The position numbers and the translations under genes are program-made. The notes beneath the pieces are model-generated. The model worked only from the letters and a program-made list of their open reading frames with translations. It did not search any database and was not told the DNA's origin. A stretch of DNA of 64,000 bases from Amorphophallus konjac (lineage: Eukaryota; Streptophyta; Magnoliopsida; Alismatales; Araceae). The stretch covers positions 227,112,641 through 227,176,640 of the forward strand of contig CM040126.1 of NCBI GenBank assembly GCA_022559845.1. The letters run 5' to 3'. Shown in pieces: positions 43,654 through 56,760 of the stretch. Position 1 is the first letter of the stretch. Each line of letters opens with the position of its first letter.

Positions 43654-46600
43654 ATGGCAAACAAGGGTATGATGTCTGAGGGTCACTCAATTCATCATCA
43701 TCCATACTTCGATGGCTCAAATTAATCCTATTGGAAAAATAAAATGCATGTTTTTTTGAGAGCCCAGGAGTATGAGATCTGGAGAGTTGTGGACAAGGTT
43801 CTTACAAACTCTCTAAGGATGAAGAGAAATGGACACCCGAGAAAATTAAGAAATGCACCGTCAATTTTAATGCTATGAATATTATGCAATGTGCCATACA
43901 TCCTAATGAATTCTCTCGTGTATCCATGTGCAGTTCAACAAAAAAAATGTGGGACAAATTGTGACTCATTTATGAGGGAACCTCCGAGGTCAAGGAGTCC
44001 AAGGCAAATCTCCTTGTAAGAGATTACGAGCAATTTAAAATGAAGCCTGAAGAAAAATTTTTAGAGATGTTCGCAAGATTAACTGAGATCATAAATGGTC
44101 TCAAAAGCCTTGGAAAGGAGTACACAAACTCCGATCTTTTAAGGAAGGTTCTGAGATCACTTCCATCAGCGTGGCACACAAAAGCCACAGTAATTGAGGC
44201 TTCGAAGAACCTGTCCACACTCTCTTTGGATGAGCTTATAGGGTCACTCATGACCTATGAGATAAATATGAAGAGAACAGTCGAGGAAGATACGAAGAAG
44301 AAGAAAGTGGTTGGATTGAAAGCTCATCAATCTGATGAAGACTTTGAAAAAGAAGAATCCAGCAAGGGAAGCAATGAAGAAGAAGACTTGGCCATGATAA
44401 CTCACCAAGGAGATTTTTGAGAAAGAAGAGGAATTTCCAAGGTAACTTCAAAAAAGTGCAAAGGAAGCCCATTCAAACCAATGGCGAGTCAAGCAAGCCC
44501 AACAATGTCATTTGCTATGAATGCAAGAAGCCCGGAGACATGATAGGAGAGTGTCCAGATCTGAAGAAGAAGTTCAAGAAGGAGAAATTCAGAAAGCCAA
44601 AAGCAATGGCCGCTACATGGAGCGACGAAGAGGAAGAGCTATCCGAAGAAGAGCTTGGAGAGCTCATGGAGAGCATGTGTCTCATGGCACATGAAGATGA
44701 TTTGACAGAGGTTAATTCTGACCCTGATTTTATTTCCAATGAACAATGGGAGTCAGAATATGAAAAATTGTATACAAAATACAGGAAAATCAGATCTGAA
44801 AATAAAACTCTCAAAAAGAAAATTGATGATTTGTCACAAGAAGATATTTTTGTTAAGTTTGAAAAAGTGGAACAAGAATGGTTTGAGCTAACCGAAGAAA
44901 AAGAAACTTTGCTTCAAACGATTTCAAATCTTGAAAAAGCCAAAGAGGAGCTATCATGTAAAATGTCTGAAATTGAAAAAGTCCGTGAAAAGCTCAAGAA
45001 TGAAAAAGAAAGTCTGACCTCATCCATTTCAGAAACTGAAAATAAAAATGTGAGTTTGAATAAATAAGTGACAGACTTGCAATTCACTCTCTCCAGGTTC
45101 GTCAAGGGCAAACAAAATCTAGATAACTTGTTGGGAGTTAGAGTCAATTTTCAGAAGGAAGGATTGAGATATACTCCCCAAAATAAAAAACCCTTTGAGC
45201 ATAAAATCACTACATCATATGTTCATGAAAAAGAAAACAATCATGCTTCATGTTCCAACTCTAAGCCAAAACATGTCCAACCCAAACCATGACAATTTCA
45301 AAGAAAGTTTGCACATGTTAATTGTTATTATTGTGGTAGATTTTGTCATGTTGTTGCAAATTATTGGTTCAAACAAAATTCACCAAGAAATCATACTTTC
45401 TAGATCAAGAAAAGATATGTACAGAATTGGACTAACTCCTACGGACCCAAACTAGCTTTGGTACCAAAATCATTTCCATGAGAATGTTGTTTCTTGCAGA
45501 TATGTCTTGAAGCCAGGGGAGCAAATGGTACTTGTATAGCGGCTGCTCAAGGCATATGGCAGGGGACAAGAAGGTGTTCTCTACACTGCAAGACAAGGAT
45601 GGAGGTTAAATTACGTTTGGAGACAAGGACAAAGGTAAAATCATTAGAATCGACAATATCGGTAAGAATTCTGAAATTCTTATCGAGAATGTACTTTTAG
45701 TGAAAGGCTTAAATTACAATCTCTTAAGAATAAGCCATTTGTGTGACAAGGGTTTTAAAATTATTTTTGATGAAACCCACTACCTTGTCAGAAATAAAAC
45801 CTCTAATGAAATCAGATTCATCGGCAAGAGAAGTAATAATGTCTATACTATTGATCTAGATGATGTTTCCCGTGATGATGTGTGCTTGGTAACAAACAAT
45901 CATGATAATACATGGCTATGGCACCGAAGACTAGGTCATGCTAGTTTTGGAGTAATCTCCAAGTTGTCTAAACATGACTTAGTAAATGGTTTGCCAAAAT
46001 GAAAATTTGAAAGTGATAAAATCTGTGAGGCTTGCACAAAAGGCAAGCAAATACACATATCTTTCAAAAATAAGAGCATTATTTCTACCTCCCGACCTTT
46101 GGAATTGCTACATCTTTATTTGTTTGGCCCAACTAGGACATCCAGCCTAGGAGGGAAATCATATGATTTTATGATTGTTGATGATTATTCCAGATTTACA
46201 TGGGTGTTATTTCTATCCAATAAAAATGATGTATTGATGGAGTTTCAAGTGTTTTGGAGGAAAATCCAAAATGATAGATGCTACCTTATCACCACCATTC
46301 AAAGTGATCATGGTGGAGAATTTGTAAATCATGAGTTCATCAATTTTTCTGAAGAGCAGGGGTACACGCACAATTTTTCATCACCAAGAATGCCCCAACA
46401 AAATGGAGTGGTGGAGAGGAAAAATAGAACATTGAGAGACAGGCATGGACCATGTTAAGTGAAAATTCTCTACCAAAATACTTTTTGGCTGAGGCAGTAA
46501 GTACATCGTGTTACATCATCAACAGGGCAATGGTAAGGCCCATTTTGAAGAAAACTCTCTATGAGCTCTACAAGGGTAAGAAATCGAATATTTCTCATCT

Positions 46601-48639
46601 TAAACCCTTTGGATATTCATGTTTCATCTTGAACAATGGTAAGTCCAATCTAGGTAAGTTTGATGAGAAAAAGTGACAAGGGAACTTTCCTAGGCTATGC
46701 ACTTAACTCTAGAGCTTATTGAGTGTTTAATAAACGGACTTTGGTTGTTGAAGAAAGTCCTCATGTGCTTTTTGATGAATCTGAACTAAAACTGACAAAA
46801 CAATCTATTGAAATTGTGGATGCAGGAGAAACCCCCAAAAACTCAACTAATGCTGGAACATATAAAGCCAAGGATGAACCAAAGGAAGGAATACCCAGCA
46901 AGAGTGAAGAAGATGAAGATCCTTCAATTGAAACACTGCAAGAGCAGCAAGTGCAGCACCCCGACTTGCCCAGCACCTCTACATTCTTAAAGGATCATCC
47001 AGTTGAAAATATAATCGATAATCCTCAAGACGGGGTAAGAACCAGATCATCACTAAGGTAAGTAGAAGAAGAGGATTTGATAGCCTTAATCTCACAGGAA
47101 GAGCCTAAGGATATCTATGAAGCTCTTCAAAATGAATCTTGGATCCAGGCTATGCCTGAAGAATTGCACCAGTTCGAAAGAAATCAGGTGTGGACTCTTG
47201 TGCCGCGGCCTAAGAATCAATCCATAATCAGAACCCGATGGGTTTTCAGAAATAAGTTAAATGATACGGGATTGGTTGTTAGGAACAAGGACTGGCTTGT
47301 GGCCAAAGGGTATAGCCAGGTGATGGGTATTGATTTTGATGAGTCATTTGCACCAATTGCTCATCTAGAAGAAGTCCAGATTCTATTATCTTATGCTTGC
47401 TCATATAACTTCAAATTGTTTCAAATGGATGTTAAATCTACGTTTCTAAATGGGTATATCAAAGAGGATGTCTTTGTAGAACAACCTACAGGTTTTGAAG
47501 ACCCCAAACATCCACAACATGTGTACAAGCTCAAGAAGACATTGTACGGACTGAAGCAAGCACCAAGGGCATGGTATGAATGGCTCACATCATTTCTGAT
47601 TGAAAATGGTTTCAAGAGAGGTAAGGTTGATCAAACACTTTTCACAAGGAAATCAGGTAAAGACATATTAGTAGTTCAAGTGTATGTGGATGACATAATT
47701 TTTGGAGCTACTAATAATGTGTTGTGTGATGAATTTGGAGAAATTATGCAAGGAGAATTTGAGATGAGCTTAATAGGTGAATTAACATTCTTTCTTGGAC
47801 TGCAGGAGAAGCAAACATCTGAGGGCATTTTCATAAGTCAAGCCAAGTACACAATGGAGCTATTGAAAAAATATGGGATGGCTGATGCAAAACCTTTGTC
47901 AACTCCATTGGCCACAACCTCGAAGTTAGACAAAGATGAAAATGGTAAAATAGTAGATCCTACACTATTTTGAGGTATGATCGGATCACTACTGTATCTT
48001 ACAGCAGGCCACCCTGACATTCAATTAAGTGTATGTCTTTGTGCCCATTTTCAGTCATGCCCTAAAGAATCTCATTTAACGGCTATTAAACGCATTTTTA
48101 CATACTTACTTGGCATAATAGATTTTGGCTTGTGGTTTTCCATCGGTAGTTCATTTGATTTGATTGCATACACCGATGCGAATTATGCCAGATGTATTGT
48201 AGATCGTAAAAGTACTAGTGGGTACTGTCAGTTTCTTGGTGGGTGTCTAGTCTCATGGGCCTCCAAGAAACAACATTCAGTAACTCTCTCAACGGCCGAG
48301 GCTGAATATGTATCTGCCAGAAGTTGTGGAGCCCAAGTACTTTGGATCAAAAATCAATTGCTTGATTTAGATATTGAAATGAAATGTGTGCCAATCTTAT
48401 GTGATAATACCAGTGCAATCAGTTTGTCAAAAAATCTTGTTCAACATTCTAGGACCAAGCATATTGATATTCGTCATCACTTTCTGAGAGACCATGTAGG
48501 AAAAGGGGTCTTTGAATTGAATTTCATTGACACACACAATCATCTAGCTGACATCTTCACCAAACCCCTAAACCAAGTTCAATTTAACAAGATAAGAAGA
48601 GAACTTGGGAAGTGCAAGGGTGAGAGCATACATGCATAG
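43654..48639 (+). pseudogene. Copia element F gag-pol (SIRE/Maximus-like)
   Basis: Start ATG at 43654 (MANKGMMSEGHSIHHHPYFD). Gag has a zinc knuckle CYECKKPGDMIGEC (about 44514) in which the usual His is Asp, then a Glu/Lys-rich coiled-coil stretch. Protease near 45526: the motif WYLDSGCS reads WYLYSGCS, so the catalytic Asp is lost. Next are the GAG-pre-integrase zinc motif (WLWHRRLGHASF), integrase core (VDDYSRFTW, SDHGGEF, VERKNRT), RT (47077-47973; FQMDVKSTFLNG, YVDDIIFG) and RNase H (47977-48639; YTDANYA, TAEAEYVSA, LADIFTKPL). Frameshifts or stops occur in gag near 43720 and 44420, at 45065, 46000, 46458, 46674, 47060 and 47972. The protein set would package, copy and integrate the element; this copy is inactive. 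Confidence 0.88.
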
Positions 48640-50001
48640 GTTTGCACTTAGGATTAGAGTTGCATTTGTAGAAACTCATATGCATCAAGGGTAGGACAAC
48701 ATGCATATTATCTCTATTTACTTTTGATACCTTGTGTGTTTTCATACACTCCTGCATGCTTGAATGTATATATTTATATAGCCCTCCTTGAAAAAAATTT
48801 TTAAGGCCAGATATTCCTTGGTTAAATAATTGTGGACTTAGTGATGTCAGACCTAAGGAAACTCCTTGCATAATTCTCTACCAAAATTATTCTCTACCTA
48901 AGGAAGTGTCAACTCCTTGAGTCGACACTTTGTTCTATTCACTCTATCTTGTGCTTTCTTATGTTGGCCGACTGAAAGTGTCGACTCTGTGAGTCGACAC
49001 TTTTTAGCGACCGTGTTTTTCACTAGTTCACACGGGCTCGATGCCCTAAATGCTTTCCGCCCTTTTTATCCCCCTCTATGATTGGTCCTTGGGTGAATGT
49101 CTCCTCCACGTGTCCCCCATTCTTATGGGTATATAAGCCTTAAGGTTAGGGTGACCTAAAAGGAATATTGAAGAAAAAAGGGGCTTTCACGTTTTTATCC
49201 GTCTTTGATATGCAGGGAGAGCGCGGCAGCGAACCTGCCATTCCCCTTCACTTTGTGCGCTGAACATTGATGATGTGGAGTGGAAATCATCATCCATTAT
49301 GAGTTCGTGCTGAGAGCTGCGGATTGAGCAAAGGGATTCGTGAACAGCTCTTCATCTTGCTGGAATTTCAAGCTGTCATCTTTGACCTTGAGAAGAGGAG
49401 ATAGAACTCCTTCAGAGGAGTTGAAAGGGGGAGCTAAATACACTTAGAATATTTTAGACTTTGATTTCTACACAAATGTTCATTCATTCTTGAATATCTG
49501 TCTTGCACTATCCAACATTTGAGAATACTCTGTGCGTGTGTGCCGTGACTAGAGCAGCGTGTGTGTGCGGTTGTGCGGTCAAGCTCAGCTGCGTGTGTGT
49601 GTGATGTGTTTATAGCACGTGTGTGTGTGCCTCACATCTAGTGGTGCTTAATCCTCACGCTATGAGGGGTGGACGTAGGAGACACAGTTGTGGACCTGAA
49701 CTACCTAAAAAATGCATGTTCATATCTGTGGTTTGTCTTCCATTATCAATCTTGTGTGGGCGCTACGGATATACGAGTGAATCCTTTTTATGTTCAGAAA
49801 TTGGCTTTTAATGATCTTGTAGTTTTCACGAGTGTGATTTGAATCGAGGCGAGAAAGAGAGGTTGGCTGTTCTTATCCATTGCATTAAAATTCTATGCTC
49901 AATTTGTGAGGGGTGCTAGACAGTTTATTTTTATAGTTAAAATTTTTATTGGTAATCAATTCACCCCTCCCCTCTTAATTACCATTCGCCTGGCTACAAC
50001 A
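48640..50001 (+). mobile_element. Copia F downstream remnant joined to 5' LTR of copia G
   Basis: No gene seen. The right part is the LTR of G: TATA box TATATAAG at 49130-49137, (TG)n tracts near 49540-49630, and an end at CTACAACA (50001) just before a primer-binding site. The left part carries two 25-nt hairpin motifs: AGTGTCAACTCC..GAGTCGACACT (about 48905) and AGTGTCGACTC-TGT-GAGTCGACACT (about 48978, a perfect 11-bp stem). The boundary between F and G is not clear, and no copy of the F LTR start is found, so F lost its 3' LTR. Confidence 0.55.
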
Positions 50002-50003
50002 AT

Positions 50004-50015
50004 TTGTATCAGAGC
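50004..50015 (+). promoter_or_regulatory. Mutated primer-binding site of copia G
   Basis: TTGTATCAGAGC, differing from the canonical TGGTATCAGAGC at the second base. Spacing from the LTR end matches that of F. Confidence 0.7.
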
Positions 50016-50066
50016 TTTGGTCTCTGCTTACATTGAACTCACAGTCACATAGTAAGATCCTAGCAA

Positions 50067-53000
50067 ATGGCGAACAAGGGGATGTTACCCGATGGGCACT
50101 CGATTCATAGGCCTCCATTTTTTGATGGTTCCAATTATACATATTGGAAGAATCGCATGAATGTTTTTTCTCCGTGCACAAGAATATGAAGTTTGGTGGG
50201 TCATTAGTAGAGGCCCATATGCATTACCTGAAGATGAGGATGAATGGGAAGAATAAAATATTAAGAATTGTGCAGCAAATTTCAAAGCAATGAATATAAT
50301 TCAATGTGCGATTCACCCAAATGAATACTCATGTATTTCTATGTGTGCTTCCGCATAGGAGATGTGGAACAAGTTTCGATTAATATATGAAGGGACATCT
50401 GAAGTCAAGGAGACCAAGGTGAACTTATTGGTCCGTGATTATAAGTTGTTCATGATGAAGCCAGAAGAGTCTATTTTGGAGATGTTCGCAAGGCTGATGG
50501 AGATCACAAATGGGCTGAAGGCCCTTGGCAAAGAATACACTAATCAAGATCTTGTAAGGAAGGTACTGAGATCACTATCACCATAGTGGCATACAAAGGC
50601 CACCGTAATTAAATATTCGAAGGATCTCAGCACCTTAACTTTGGATGAGTTGATCGGCTCCCTGATAACGTATGAGATCAACATCAAAAGAAGGGAGGAA
50701 GATCACAAGAAAAAGAAGGTGGCTACAACATTGGCATTGAAGATAAACCCACAAGAATCAGATGGAAGTGAGGTATACTCCACAACCAACAGTGAAGATG
50801 AGGCGCTTGTTGCAATGATTACAAGAAGAGCGGGGAGATTTGTTAAGAGGACCAGAAGAGCTGGTGGTCAGTTCAAGAAGGCACAGAGGAAACCTATGTT
50901 CAAGAGAGGTGAAAATAGCAAAATAAATGAAGAAGTAATATGCTATGAATGCAAAAAACTAGGTCATATGCCGGGAGAGTGCCTCGAACTTCACAAGAAA
51001 TTCAAAAAGGGAAAGTTCAAGAAACCTAAGGCTATGGTGGCGACTTGGAGTGATGAAGATGACGTCGATGACCAATCTGAAGATGAGCTGGATGATCTTG
51101 TGCAAAATTTGTGTCTAATGGTGAATGAAGAAGACTCCAATGAGGTATGCTCTGAAATTGACGCTCTCTCATGTGAACAATGGGAAATACTATATGAAGC
51201 TTTATATGAAAAATGTAAGAAGTTAAAGTCTGAAATAAAATGCTAAAGAAAAAGGTTGAACAGAACATGCTCAATGAAAATTCATTTGAAAAATGTGCTG
51301 AAATGACAACTAAAATTGAAATGTTGTCTTATGAAAATGAACTGCTAAGTTCTAAAGTCATTTTGTTTGAAGAATAACTAGCATGCCTAAGAGAAGAACA
51401 ACAAAATGATGAAAAGTCCATGAAACAAATTGAAGAAAATGAGAAGCTTAGGAAAACCATTGAGGAAGTGAATATGAAAGTAAAAAGCTTGGAAGAGGAT
51501 AAGATGGATGTTGAAAAAGCAAATGAGCTTCTAAAAAATGAAGTGGAAGATCTAAAAGAAACATTACCAAAATCTGTCAAAGGGAAGCAAACTCTAGACA
51601 CCATGCTAGGAATGAAAGTGAATTTTAGAAAGGAAGATCTAGGATATGATCCAAGCAACAAGAAAGCATTTGAAAGTAAGACTTATACTTCTTATGTGCA
51701 TGTGAATGCTTCATCTTCATCATGTTCTTCGCACAAACAGAATGAAAAACACATTCATGTACACAAACCCTTCATGAATGAAAGTAAGAAAAGGAATGCC
51801 AACAAGAAAATTGCTTCATGCTTCTATTGTGGAATGTATGGCCACACCATGTATACCTGTAGATTAATGTTGGCTGATGATGAAAGACTTGCAAGAAAAT
51901 CAAAGTGGTTGAATAGATCAACAACTTCTAACCATTATGGACCCAACCAAGCTTGGGTACCAAAATCATAGAAGTTTTCTTGTCTTGATGTTTTTGTAGG
52001 TCTACATGAAGGCTCAAAGAAATAAATGGTACCTCGGTAGTGGATGTTCATGACACATGTCTGGTAACAAAGAAATATTTGTAGACCTTAAAGAAAAGGA
52101 TGGTGGTTTAGTTGCTTTTGGTGGCAAAGACAGAGGAAAAATCATCAGCGAAGGTATGACTGGAAAGGATTCTACTAATAGTGTGGAAAACGTTTTGTTG
52201 GTTAAAGGTCTTAATCACAACTTATTGAGTATTAGTCAATTATGTGATAAAGGGTGCAATGTGATTTTTGACTCCACACACTGCACGGTTGTAAATAAAG
52301 ATACACATGAAATAAAGTTCATAGGAGTTAGGCAAAACAATGTATATATCATAGACCTAGATGATACATCACACAATAATCTTTGCTTAGTTGCAAATAA
52401 TTCAAATAATGCTTGGTTGTGGCATTACCGTCTTGGGCATGCCAGTTTTAATGTTCTTACAAAGCGATCTAGAAATGATCTAGTTGTTGGATTGCCAAAG
52501 CTGAAGTTTGAAGCAAACAAGGTGTGTGAGGCGTGCAGTAAAGGTAAGCAAACCAGAACTTCTTTTAAAAATAAGAATGATGTCACAACTACTAGGCCCC
52601 TTGAATTCTTCATATTGATTTGTTCGGACCTAGTAGAACTCACAGCCTAGGTGGAAAGCTATATGGTTTTATCATTGTAGATGACTTCTCAAGGTTTTGT
52701 TGGGTTCACTTTTTATCACATAAAAATGAAGCATTGACTGAGTTTAAAGGTTTTTGTAGGAAAGTTCAGAATGAGAAAGGATATTTTATTAAAATAGTCC
52801 AAAGTGATCATGGTAAGGAGTTAGAAAATAATGAGTTTGATGAGTTCTGTAGGGAACAAGGGTACATGCATACATTTTCAGCACCCAGAACTCCAGAACA
52901 GAATGGGGTGGTTGAGAGGAAGAACATAACCCTTGTTGAGATGGCTTGGACAATGCTCAATGAGAATAATTTACCTAGGTACTTTTGGGCAGAAGCCGTT

Positions 53001-55102
53001 AACATGGCATGCTATATCATAAACCCAACCATGGTAAGACCTCTCCTCAGAAAAACACCCTATGAACTTTTTAAAGGTAAAAAGCCCAACATCTCTCATT
53101 TGAAACCATTTGGTAATATTTGCTATATACTTAACAATGGGAAATCTGACTTGGGCAAGTTTGATGCAAAAAGTGATCGTGGAATTTTCCTTAGGTATTC
53201 ACTCAACTCAAGAGCTTATCGGGTTTATAACTTGAGAACTCTTGTTGTAGAAGAAAGCCCACATGTCATTGTAGACGAGTCGTTCAATTGGAACATTAAC
53301 AAGGATTCACATGTGTAGGATGAAGATGAAGAGAACGGAGAAGTAAATGCACCAAAGGCCCCACTAGAACAGAACATTCAAGAAGAAAAATTGGAAAATG
53401 AAATTCAAGAAGATCAAATTGAGCAGCAACTACCAAGGCAGCGGACATTTGCAAGGAACCATCCAGCTGAGAATATAATTGGTAATGTTGAAGAAAGAGT
53501 TAGAACAAGATCCTCCTTCAGGGAAGTAGAGAACTCAGATTACATAGCCCTGCTTTATCAATTTGAGCCTCACACTGTAGAGGATGCTTTGAAAGATAAT
53601 TCATGGATCTTGGCTATGCAGGAAGAACTACACCATTTCCAAAGGAACAAGGTCTGGTTCCTCGTGCCTCGCCCTAGAAATCACTCTGTGATTAGAACCA
53701 AATGGGTTTTTCGGAACAAATTAAATGATCAAGGAGTGGTAACTAGGAACAAAGCCAGGCTGGTAGCCAAAGGCTATTGTCAAGAACTAGGAAATGACTT
53801 TGATGAGTCCTTTGCCCCAGTGGCAAGACTAGAAGCTGTGAGAATTTTTCTAGCATTTGCATGTTTCAATAATATTAAACTATTTCATATGGATGTTAAA
53901 AGTGCATTTTTAAATGGATATATTCAGGATGACGTTTACGTGGAGCAGCCACCGAGGTTCGAGGATCAAGAATACCCGGACCATATTTTCAAGCTAGAGA
54001 AAGCACTGTATGGTCGTTCAAACGAGGTAATGTCGATCAAACTATTTTCACAAAAATGAATGGTAAGAAAATATTGATTGTCCAAATCTATGTAGATGAT
54101 ATTATCTTTGGCTCCACTAATGATAATCTTAGTGAGGACTTTGCAAAATTGATGCAAAGTGAATTTGAAATGAGTCTTATGGGAGAGTTGACATTCTTTT
54201 TGGGACTGTAGGTTAAGCAAATGGAGGATGGCCTCTTCATCAGTCAAAGGAAATATGCACAGGAGCTTCTCAAGAAATTCAATCTCGGCATAGCTAAGTC
54301 ACAGCCAACTCCAATGTCCACATCACTTAAGCTAGACCAAGATGACAAAGGTAAATCAGTTAATCAAACACTCTTTAGAAGCATGATAGGATCCTTGCTA
54401 TATTTTACTACCACTAGGCCGGACATTCAGTTTGTTGTATGTTTATGTGCTAGATTTCAGTCAAATCCAAAAGAATCTCATATGTCGGCCGTGAAATGGA
54501 TTTTTAGATATATCTCTAGTACTTGTGATTTGAGACTTTGGTTTCCCCACTGTTCTTGTTTTGATTTGCTTGCGTATTCTGATGCTGACTATACGAGTTG
54601 TAAAGTGGATCGTAAAAGCACAAGCAGGTACTGCTAGTTCCTTAGAGGTTGCATGGTTTCATGGGCCTCCAAGAAACAGAGTTCAGTGGCATTATCAACT
54701 GCCGAGGCCGAATGTGTGGCCGTAGGTAGTTGTGTTGCCCAAGTGCTTTGGATCCAACAACAACTGGTTGATTTTGGCATTGATCTAAAAAACATTGCAA
54801 TAATGTGTGATAACACATCTGTAATTAATCTATCAAAAAATCATGTGCATCATTCTCGAACAAAACATATTGAGATACGACACCATTTTTTGAGGGACCA
54901 TGTTAGCAGGGGTGATGTCGAAATAAAATTTGTTGAAACGAACAGTCAAATTGACGACATGTTCACTAAGCCACTAAATGAACAAAAATTCACATATTTT
55001 AGAAGAGAGTTAGGAGTGTGTAGGCTTCTGTGTAAGTCTCTTGCATGCATAATAAATTTCAACTCCTTTGTGCATAAATTAGAGTCCCTAGTCATGAATT
55101 AG
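50067..55102 (+). pseudogene. Copia element G gag-pol (SIRE/Maximus-like)
   Basis: Start ATG at 50067 (MANKGMLPDGHSIHRPPFFD). Gag keeps an intact zinc knuckle CYECKKLGHMPGEC (about 50941) and a second one (CFYCGMYGHTMYTC, about 51820), with a coiled coil between. Protease near 52027 reads WYLGSGCS, so the catalytic Asp codon has become Gly, and the following Arg is a stop. GAG-pre-integrase ([12 protein letters not shown]), integrase (VDDFSRFCW, SDHGKEL, VERKNIT), RT (FHMDVKSAFLNG; YVDDIIFGSTN at about 54090) and RNase H (54653-55102; TAEAECVA) follow. Against F, about 58 bp are missing after ALYG (about 54015), removing the LKQAPRAW block and shifting frame. Other breaks: about 50180, 50585, 51245, 51375, 52610, 53318 and 54210. 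Same lineage as F, somewhat better preserved. Confidence 0.88.
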
Positions 55103-56065
55103 CTTTTTCTTGTCACATGCATTTAATTCATAAGCATATGGTTGTGTGGTATATCAAATGTTGTCATGCTGAAGGATGAGCTAAGTCCATGTGGAAGCCC
55201 TCACCATGTGTCGAGTGCTTTAACTCCACCACGTAACAACAATCAAGTTTGCATTAGCTATTCCTCTTGACATGCATTTGCATCATGGTGCTTAAATTGC
55301 ATAAAAGTGTGCTTGAATGAAATCACAAATTTGTGTGGTGCATGAATTTCTATCTAGTAATATGAACCCTCATTTGTGCTTACTATGTCTATACAATTCT
55401 TGATAAATAATGTACTCAGTTGGAGCAATTGAGTGAAAATTTGCTAGTTGGTTAAGTTGGATGGAAAATAATCGGATGATTGAGACCCCTTATGTCCTTG
55501 ATCCAAACCCCATTTGATTAACCCATAAGCTCGGCAATCTTAATCTAAATCAATGGGGACTCAAGCCTTATGCCTTTGCCTTCACAATCATTTGTTTAGC
55601 TTGAAAATATCATGTTATAGGGCAGAGTCGACTTCTGATCCTGCCTTTTCTTCTGCTTCGCGGGACATAATGGGTGTAGAAAAGTGTCGACTCAAAAAGT
55701 CGACACTTTTCGGTTGCATTTACATGTGCGAATCGGACCACTAGGGGTCCACTCATCTTCGAACCCAGGTGACCCCAGTTGCCCTAAAACACCCCGTACG
55801 TCCCTTACAAACCCCGTGCCGCCCTCATTCAGCCCTAGACACCTTCCTTGTCATCCTCACATCGTCCAACCTTCGACGCGGACATCCTGCGGCACCCACG
55901 GCCCCCTTTCTTCTCCGAGCACCCAAGGCACTTTCGTTCAAGCCCTTCTTCTCTGGAGTCAGTGCATGGCTTGTAGAGAACAGATCTCTCCAAGGGAAGC
56001 TACCACTCATTGAATAGACCTAGCAGATTCACCATCCGTCGATTTTACATCTGAGGTGTGTCCAA
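55103..56065 (+). other. Untranslated region between pol and downstream ORF of copia G
   Basis: No gene seen. It has AGTGTCGACT-CAAAA-AGTCGACACT at about 55683-55707 (perfect 10-bp stem), the same motif class as at 48.9-49.0 kb, and a decayed AGTCGACTTC at 55626. The C-rich stretch 55760-55950 opens frames on both strands, none convincing. Confidence 0.6.
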
Positions 56066-56760
56066 ATGGCGCCCAAGAAGCGATCCTTGAAGGAGAGGGA
56101 AGAAGCACATATGCTGAAGGAACTCTGACGGAAAGATAAGCAACTCCAAGCTCAGAAGAAGAAATCTACAGCTAAAAATCTCATGCTCGTCGAACGGAAG
56201 GTACTCTGACCTAGAGCGGTTGATTTTCAAAGCATTGAAACTGTCTCACTTGAATTAGTGCAGATGATTAAGAAGCAACCAAATCTCATATCGTTTATGT
56301 CTGATCATCAGAAAGTATATCATTCAGTTGTGCATCAATTTTATGGCAATATGGTTGTGAAAAATGATGAGCTTTTCACTGAAATTAATGGTCAACCTTT
56401 TCCCTTAACTATTCAGCTCATTGGAAAAGCATTAGATATGCCTTATGACTCAAGCTCCACTTATGAAGATGCAATGTTCGGTGAAGAAGACATATATGAA
56501 CTGATGACCGGTGAAGAGATGGGTGATAAAAACACAAGCAAACTGAATGCAAATAACTTTCCTCTGTTATAAAGGATTTTGCATCACATGATGACCACTA
56601 TCTTACTCCCAAGATCTGGAGGTAGAGAGCAAGTTACAAACCATCAAAAATTTCTCTTTTACCATATCTTGAATGGCATACAAATTATTTTTTCAGCTAT
56701 CATCATGGATTATATTACAAGCTATCAAAAAATAGGAATCTTCCTTATGCTACTGCACTG
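56066..56760 (+). pseudogene. Downstream (env-position) ORF of copia G, truncated
   Basis: Start ATG at 56066 (MAPKKRSLKEREEAH). The reading frame continues with stops at about 56126, 56207 and 56570. The conserved part is VYHSVVHQFYGNMVVKNDEL, then INGQPFPLTIQLIGKALDMP, then LPRSGGREQVTNHQKFLFYH. This resembles the putative plant transposon protein found downstream of pol in SIRE/Maximus elements, where a third ORF occupies the place of a retroviral env. I see no signal peptide or membrane segment that would support an envelope role. The frame is cut at 56760 by the LTR of chromovirus H. The domain call is by recall of the family pattern and moderately sure. Confidence 0.5.
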
